Assembly: GCA_963082975.1 (NCBI GenBank)
Contig: OY720344.1
Location: 93,439,228 to 93,503,227, forward strand
Length of the DNA: 64,000 nt
From: Labia minor
Lineage: Eukaryota; Arthropoda; Insecta; Dermaptera; Spongiphoridae
Direction of reading: 5' to 3'
In this document: in pieces, positions 58,382-64,000 of the stretch
How positions within the stretch are numbered: position 1 is the first letter of the stretch
Layout of the letters: each line of letters begins with the position of its first letter
Notes under the pieces: model-generated
Told to the model about the DNA's origin: nothing
What the model saw: only the letters and a program-made list of their open reading frames with translations
The model's database searches: none
Program-made: the position numbers and the translations under genes

Positions 58382-59133
58382 CAGTGGCGTACCTAGAACT
58401 TTTGCCGCCCGAGGCGATCTCCAGTTTGCCGCCCTTTTTATTATAAGTCAATCAAATAGTGGTATTTATAAATTAATGCACATAAATAAATTATTAAGTT
58501 ATTTAATCAATATTAATTAATACACAGAGTAAATTTTTTTACATATATTTGTATGCACTTGTAAACATATTAATATAATATTTACTCTTCTAGCTTTCAT
58601 ACTAGAAAAATCGTGTATAATGCTCTCAAAATTTATATTTATATTTTTTCCGCCGGCCCTGCTTTTCAAAAGAAAAATCGATGATTTAAAAAAATATTGG
58701 TATATCACTTCAAAGTAATCATATAAACTTTTCAAAAGAAATAACATTTATAAACTGATATCAAAAAATTTTAGTTAGGAAAAATTGCTGAACAAAATCG
58801 TAAAGATGCGTTTACGAATTCAACGAATTTTAATGAATACAATAAAATAAAATTATTATCCTGTTCTTGGAATTAGAATTCAAAATTTACACTAAAATGC
58901 ATTTATATACACCGAGGAATAATATTCGAAATCATATAGTTAATCATAATTTATATAAATCAAATAGTAAACTTATAATAATCATAATAATCATTTATTA
59001 TTCAAGAAAGAAAAAAAAATAAATATGAAAAGGTTGCTTTTTACAACTATAACTAAATATAAAAAATGCCGCCCCAAGATAAGTGCCGCCCGGTGCGGAC
59101 CGCACCCACCGCACCCCCCTAGGTACGCCACTG
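58382..59133. mobile_element. Non-autonomous hAT element, 752 bp
   Basis: The terminal repeats CAGTGGCGTACCTAG are perfect over 15 bases. GTAATTTA flanks both sides (58374-58381, 59134-59141), a perfect 8-bp duplication. GCCGCCC repeats lie inside both ends. No transposase remains. The TSD does not have TA at positions 4-5, unlike the other hATs here, so a different hAT subgroup may have moved it. Confidence 0.93.
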
Positions 59134-59141
59134 GTAATTTA

Positions 59142-60992
59142 TAAAGTTTAATTTGAATAATTTACTAATTTCTAATATATCTGAACTACTCGAAGAAAAA
59201 GATCTTTATTGTGTTGTCAGTTTTTTTTTAAATCTTATCTACCAATTTTAAGTATTTTTAAGTATTTAAAAAATTAATATTTTTTCTATTCGAGAGTGGT
59301 AAGAGAAAGAGAGGGAAAAGAAGAAGAAAAGATATATAAAAACAAATTCAACTGAAGTGGGCAATAAATAGCCATTGACAAACAAACTGCTGGGTTGTTC
59401 TGTTCCGCCCGGATGTTAGCCGGTCCATGCTTGGACGATTTTCTAAGATATATCCATCCCCTCTACCACTACCTTCTTTCTTTTTAGAAATTATTATTAT
59501 TATTATTTTATTTCTCGCGCCAAGGTCGTTATTTTCAAATAAATACAAAAGAGGCGACGGAGAGTGAAGAGAGAGAGAGAGAAAGATGAAGAGGGAAAGA
59601 GAAAGAGAGAATAAAAAGAGAGAAAAAATTATCTGACGAAGGAAGCGGTGGCTTAGACATTGGAATGAGGGTTTAGGGAATGGCCCCTTGTTGGTACTGG
59701 GCCAAAGAATGGCGATCACCTTTTTTGCCAGGATTTTAGCCAAGATAAACATTATGGAACCTCTTTTCTAATGCCCTCTGCAACACATCAAGGCTTCAAA
59801 TTTTTCTGGTTTTGCAAAATCTTCTGATTAAATTATTATTCATTTGTCATTAATAAATTAGTAAATTAATGATCGTAGGTATTATTGAATTAAAAAAAAT
59901 GTTTTGTTTTTATTCTCATTATTTGCATAATGGTAGGTTTACCTTTGAATCTGTAATACCTTTTCTATAAGTCATTTATTCTTCAATCTGTTTTTAGAAA
60001 GGTTGAAAATTAAATTAGGAGATAGGTTATCTATTATTATGACAAAAGATAAATTCAAACCAAAATTTGTTAAAATAATATTATTAATATAAATAATAAA
60101 TGAATGAAATTATATATTTAGTTTAATGATAGTTTATTTTCATTTTAATAAGTGATTTGAAACAAAATCCAATTAGACATTTTGTAATTGTATTGAAATG
60201 TTTATAACTTAAGATTATTTGTATTTAAATCTATTTTATTTTTATATTTATATATTTAAAATACCATTTATATTTTGTCTGAAATAGTTAATTAATATCA
60301 GAAATTTAAATTTAAATTAAACAATAGTATCAAATAAGATTATAATCTAGGAATTGGTTTCATTTATTTTCATTTATTTTCAATGGTCGATGGTAATACA
60401 GACAGTATTATTACATTTGTTAATTTTTTGAAGAATAATATAGTGAGTTAAAAAAATATATATATTTTATTTTCTGAGCTAAATTAGTCAGTCGATTGTT
60501 TTATTACATTTTATTAAAAAAAAATAACTTGGATTAGGTTAGGTTAAATTAAGTTAAATCACATATATAGATAATTAAAAATGATATTGTATAAAGATAG
60601 CATTGAATATATCATAAGTGATACTACATGTATATAAGTATATTCATTGTAAAAAAAAAGTATTAGCTCGATTAGTATTTTTGAAGTAATTTTAAATCAT
60701 ATTTAGGACGGGGGTAAAACTTTCTAGTATTTCTATTATTAATAAAATAGTAAATTATAAAACAAAAGAAATATTTAAATTGTAAATAATATTTAATAAA
60801 AACTTTCATATTTAAATTATATACAAGTTCGTTAAAACTCCAGTGGAAGTTTTTATTATTAAAATTTGTTCTTGAGCAATTTTCATGTGTTTTTAGGAGA
60901 TTTGAGTCCCGACATTTCGGCGCCCTTTTTGGTGCCATTTTTTAAGAACAATTTTTTAGGAGGAAATTTTTATGATTATAGATCTTAGTTTG
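59142..60992. other. Intergenic, no gene recognised
   Basis: A purine/pyrimidine-asymmetric block at 59285-59760 includes GA-rich runs and a 134-codon minus frame with no known domain; the serine- and leucine-rich middle only reflects the GA run. The rest is AT-rich. Confidence 0.45.
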
Positions 60993-61404
60993 AGTAACCA
61001 AAAGTCAAGACAATGTTGGTATTTATAAAGAGCTTCAGACTGAAACAGGTAAAAGATTACTCCTCCATTCAATCTAAATTATTAACATTGACTCTTGATC
61101 ACACATCACTCAATAAATAATCAGATATCTTAATATTCCATTTAAAAAGGAGTAGCTATTTAAAAATAAAAAAAAAAAGTTATCAACAAAGATTAGGAAT
61201 TTTATATATGTTGACCTTCTCAGTATATTTTTTATTATTATGTCTCTTTTTATAGCTTTCTTAAAACATAACTTTTCAATTTTTCTCAAGAGTAACCAAA
61301 AGTCAAGACAATGTTGGTATTTATAAAGAGCTTCAGACTGAAACAGGTAAAAGATTACTCCTCCATTCAATCTAAATTATTAACATTGACTCTTGGTCAC
61401 ACAT
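60993..61404. repeat. X-Y-X duplication
   Basis: X (114 bp) stands at 60993-61106 and again at 61291-61404, differing by about one base. Between them is Y (about 184 bp), the inverted near-identical twin of 50051-50234. X does not accompany Y at 50 kb. The arrangement is either 1.4 units of a 298-bp tandem repeat or an insertion that duplicated 114 bp of target. Confidence 0.92.
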
Positions 61405-62560
61405 GCTAAGATCCAAAAATTTCTCTTGAAAATGAGTGGCCTAATGTCCAGACTCGAATTTCACAAAAACACGTAAGATAACACGTGAAAAACAAGCAGA
61501 AAATAAATCTCTATATTCATACTTATATATATTATAAGAAACTTTTTAGAAAAACAAATTAATATGCTTATTTGCTACAATTTTATTAAATTAAAATCTT
61601 TTTAGGATTATTTATAAGCGTTAAAATTTTATTAATTCTTTTTCTCCCTTAATTGGGTAATTCATTTAGTAATCTCTATTGCATACGTTTATTATATAAG
61701 ATTTTAGGCAAATTAGTACTATTCTCTAATCGTATAATAAAATAGTCAAGCGAACGAGTGTGGATGGAGAGAATGTGTAGAAAGATTTTTAGTTTATATT
61801 CAAATGCAAACGGGTGAGTAAAGGAGAGAATAAAAGGAGGGATGCTGAGAGTCGCTTGTCGTATATAGGCCGCAAAACGATCGTAAAAACTAAAAGACCT
61901 AAAGCTTTGAATGGAAATGAAGGAGACCCTTAGGGAATGGTATTTTCTTTTGACCGATGCTATTTGATAAGACATAAACATTTACATATACATTTATATA
62001 GTAGTGAGAATGTATCCAAAAAAGAAATCGAATTGTTATAGAAAGTCTAATTCCTAGTTAAGATTTTGTTTATTTTAGAATACTACTGATTATAAATATA
62101 CTTATATATATATATTGTCGTATATAAAATATAAGGGGGTTGGTATTTTATAAGAAAAAATGGGTTATAAAAAATTAGTTTAATTAATTGGTAGCACTCT
62201 GGATTGAATTTAGAATAATTAAATGGGTTATTGAATCCACGAAGGTTGATATTGGAAATGATAAGATTGAATAGGTTCAATTAAAAATGCTATATATATA
62301 AAATTATAACTAAAAATTATTTATTTAATAAACTAGGAGAATTAAGATTACAATTGATAACAAAAGAAATCAAGATGAAATAGAATAATTGAATGGTACC
62401 GTAAAAAAAAATATAAATATAAATTAAAAGAACTTTAATTTATATTTAAGCAATTGCAATGTTAATTAATTAATTATTAATTATAAAAGTGTTAACACTT
62501 AGCATGAAAGAAAGGAATGGAGAGTTCATTGGAGACTTTGAGTCTTGAATGTGCGTGAAG
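61405..62560. other. Intergenic, no gene recognised
   Basis: AT-rich. Minus frame 61676-61981 (101 codons) shows no recognised motif. Confidence 0.5.
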
Positions 62561-62562
62561 TT

Positions 62563-62890
62563 AGCACCGCCATTTTATAATTCCAGAAAAAAGGCAATTG
62601 TGCTAGGTTGTGCTAAGTTTGTGCTACGTTGTGCCGCAAACGCCAGTCACCCATCTCAAAAAACAAACCGGAAAATCAAAAAAAACCGGTTTTTTGCTGG
62701 CACCGCCATTTTGTTTTTCCAAAAAAACAAAAATTGTGCTGGATACTATCTTGGCTACTAAACATTGTGCCGCAAACAGAACACCTCTGGCTCTTTCCGT
62801 TTAGGAGAAAAAAAATATCCAAATTTAATATTATAAGACATAGTATTAAACCTCTTATAATTTTTTCAGAGAGAGAGATAAACAAATTAT
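62563..62890. repeat. Diverged edge of the GTTGTGCT satellite
   Basis: GCACCGCCATTTT occurs at 62563 and 62700, and TTGTGCCGCAAAC at 62629 and 62765, giving a period of about 136-137 bp. The GTTGTGCT motif of the adjoining array is already frequent here. Confidence 0.75.
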
Positions 62891-64000
62891 GCGAGTTGTG
62901 CTAAGTTGTGCTGGTTGAATACAACAAAGTATCATTCATTAATAAAATAAATGTTGCATAGCATGCGAAAAAAATGGCAAAAAGTAAGATAGCAAAAACT
63001 GAAAATTTACATTTTTGAATTTTCGAAAGTTGTGCTGAATTGTGCTAGTCGAGTACAACAACTTTCCCTAATGGCACAATTTCGTCAGATCAAAACTGTC
63101 CATGGTACAGCCCAAAATAGATTTTGGCTTCTCCGCTAATCATTATTTCGATCTTTAATTGCATTTTAATCTCGAACGAATACAGAAATCGAAATTCTGC
63201 GAGTTGTGCTAAGTTGTGCTGGTTGAATACAACAAAGTATCATTCATTAATAAAATAAAAATTGCGTAGCTTGCCAAAAAAATGGCAAAAAGTCACGTAG
63301 CAAAAAGTGAAATTTTACATTTTTGAATTTTCGAAAGTTGTGCTGAATTGTGCTAGTCGAGTACAACAACTTTCCCTAATGGCACAATTTCGTCAGATCA
63401 AAACTGTCCATGGTACAGCCCAAAATAGATTTTGGCTTCTCCGCTAATCATTATTTCGATCTTTAATTGCATTTTAATCTCGAACGAATACAGAAATCGA
63501 AATTCTGCGAGTTGTGCTAAGTTGTGCTGGTTGAATACAACAAAGTATCATTCATTAATAAAATAAAAATTGGGTAGCTTGCCAAAAAAATGGCAAAAAA
63601 TCACGTAGCAAAAACCGAAATTTTACATTTTTGAATTTTCGGAAGTTATGCTGAATTGTGCTAGTCGAGTACAACAACTTTCCCTAATGGCACAATTTCG
63701 TCAGATCAAAACTGTCCATGGTACAGTCCAAAATAGATTTTGGTTTGCTCGCTAATCATTATTTCGATCTTTAATTTCATTTTAATCTCGAACCGTTACA
63801 GAAATATAAATTCTGCGAGTTGTGCTAAGTTGTTCCGACGGTGTACTATAAGGAACTGTTGATAGTTGTATCGAAAAGTGCGTAACTTGCCAAAAAGATG
63901 GCAAAAAGAAATGTAGGAAAAACTGAAATTTTCATTTTTGAATTTTCGAAAGTTTTTGCCGAGTTGTGCTAGTCAAGCACAACACTTTCCCAAAGTGTAA
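62891..64000. repeat. 308-bp tandem satellite, continuing past the window
   Basis: GCGAGTTGTGCTAAGTTGTG starts units at 62891, 63199, 63507 and 63815, exactly 308 bp apart. Units 1-3 are very similar; the fourth diverges after its start. Within each unit the pair GTTGTGCT...TTGTGCT...TACAAC occurs twice about 136 bp apart, so the 308-mer may have arisen from a smaller repeat. No frame is conserved, so it is non-coding. Confidence 0.95.

Noticed and set aside
59348-59752. 134-codon minus-strand frame
   Set aside because: The middle is a translation of a GA-rich run and the rest shows no domain.
62549-62904. Overlapping frames (70, 64, 91 and 69 codons) near the satellite
   Set aside because: All are within diverged satellite sequence and none is kept in the repeated units.

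Overview
The window is very AT-rich eukaryotic DNA. It has one ordinary host gene, split by many short introns, in a landscape of transposon remnants, foldback repeats, microsatellites and one satellite array. The host gene is an organic anion transporting polypeptide (OATP/SLCO), and the repeats (RTE-like LINE tails, Buster-like hAT, pogo/Tigger-like, mariner, MULE, tRNA-derived SINEs, Helitron-type endonuclease) are of kinds common in arthropods. I read the source as an animal, most likely an arthropod. The species cannot be decided by eye.

Layout. 1-3680: non-coding DNA upstream of the OATP gene. 3681-12934 (+): a complete 13-exon OATP gene for a 650-residue protein, with a 5'-truncated LINE flanked by 11-bp target duplications in intron 6. 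13.2-20 kb: foldbacks, a SINE head, dispersed repeats and a LINE RNase H fragment enclosed by 160-bp inverted repeats. 20.2-22.2 kb: a decayed hAT element and a MULE transposase relic. 22.7-29 kb: a 46-bp perfect palindrome, dispersed repeats, LINE and mariner tails, and a foldback. 29.7-31.7 kb: an internally deleted pogo/Tigger-like element next to a LINE tail. 31.8-43 kb: interspersed repeats, a SINE, foldbacks, an endonuclease relic abutting a repeat called family A here, and a rearranged mariner. 43-59 kb: a cohort of hAT-type elements, one of which (53745-57071) carries an uninterrupted 619-codon transposase gene. 61-64 kb: an X-Y-X duplication whose Y part recurs at 50 kb, then a 308-bp tandem satellite running off the window edge.

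The only genes that look functional are the OATP transporter and the hAT transposase. The most notable signal is the hAT group: five elements have perfect 8-bp target duplications, four of them with TA at positions 4-5 as expected for Buster-type hATs. One is apparently autonomous and the others are deletion derivatives or short elements it might in principle mobilise. No CRISPR, operon, rRNA or intact tRNA gene was seen. Intergenic intervals not described otherwise are AT-rich DNA in which I recognise nothing.
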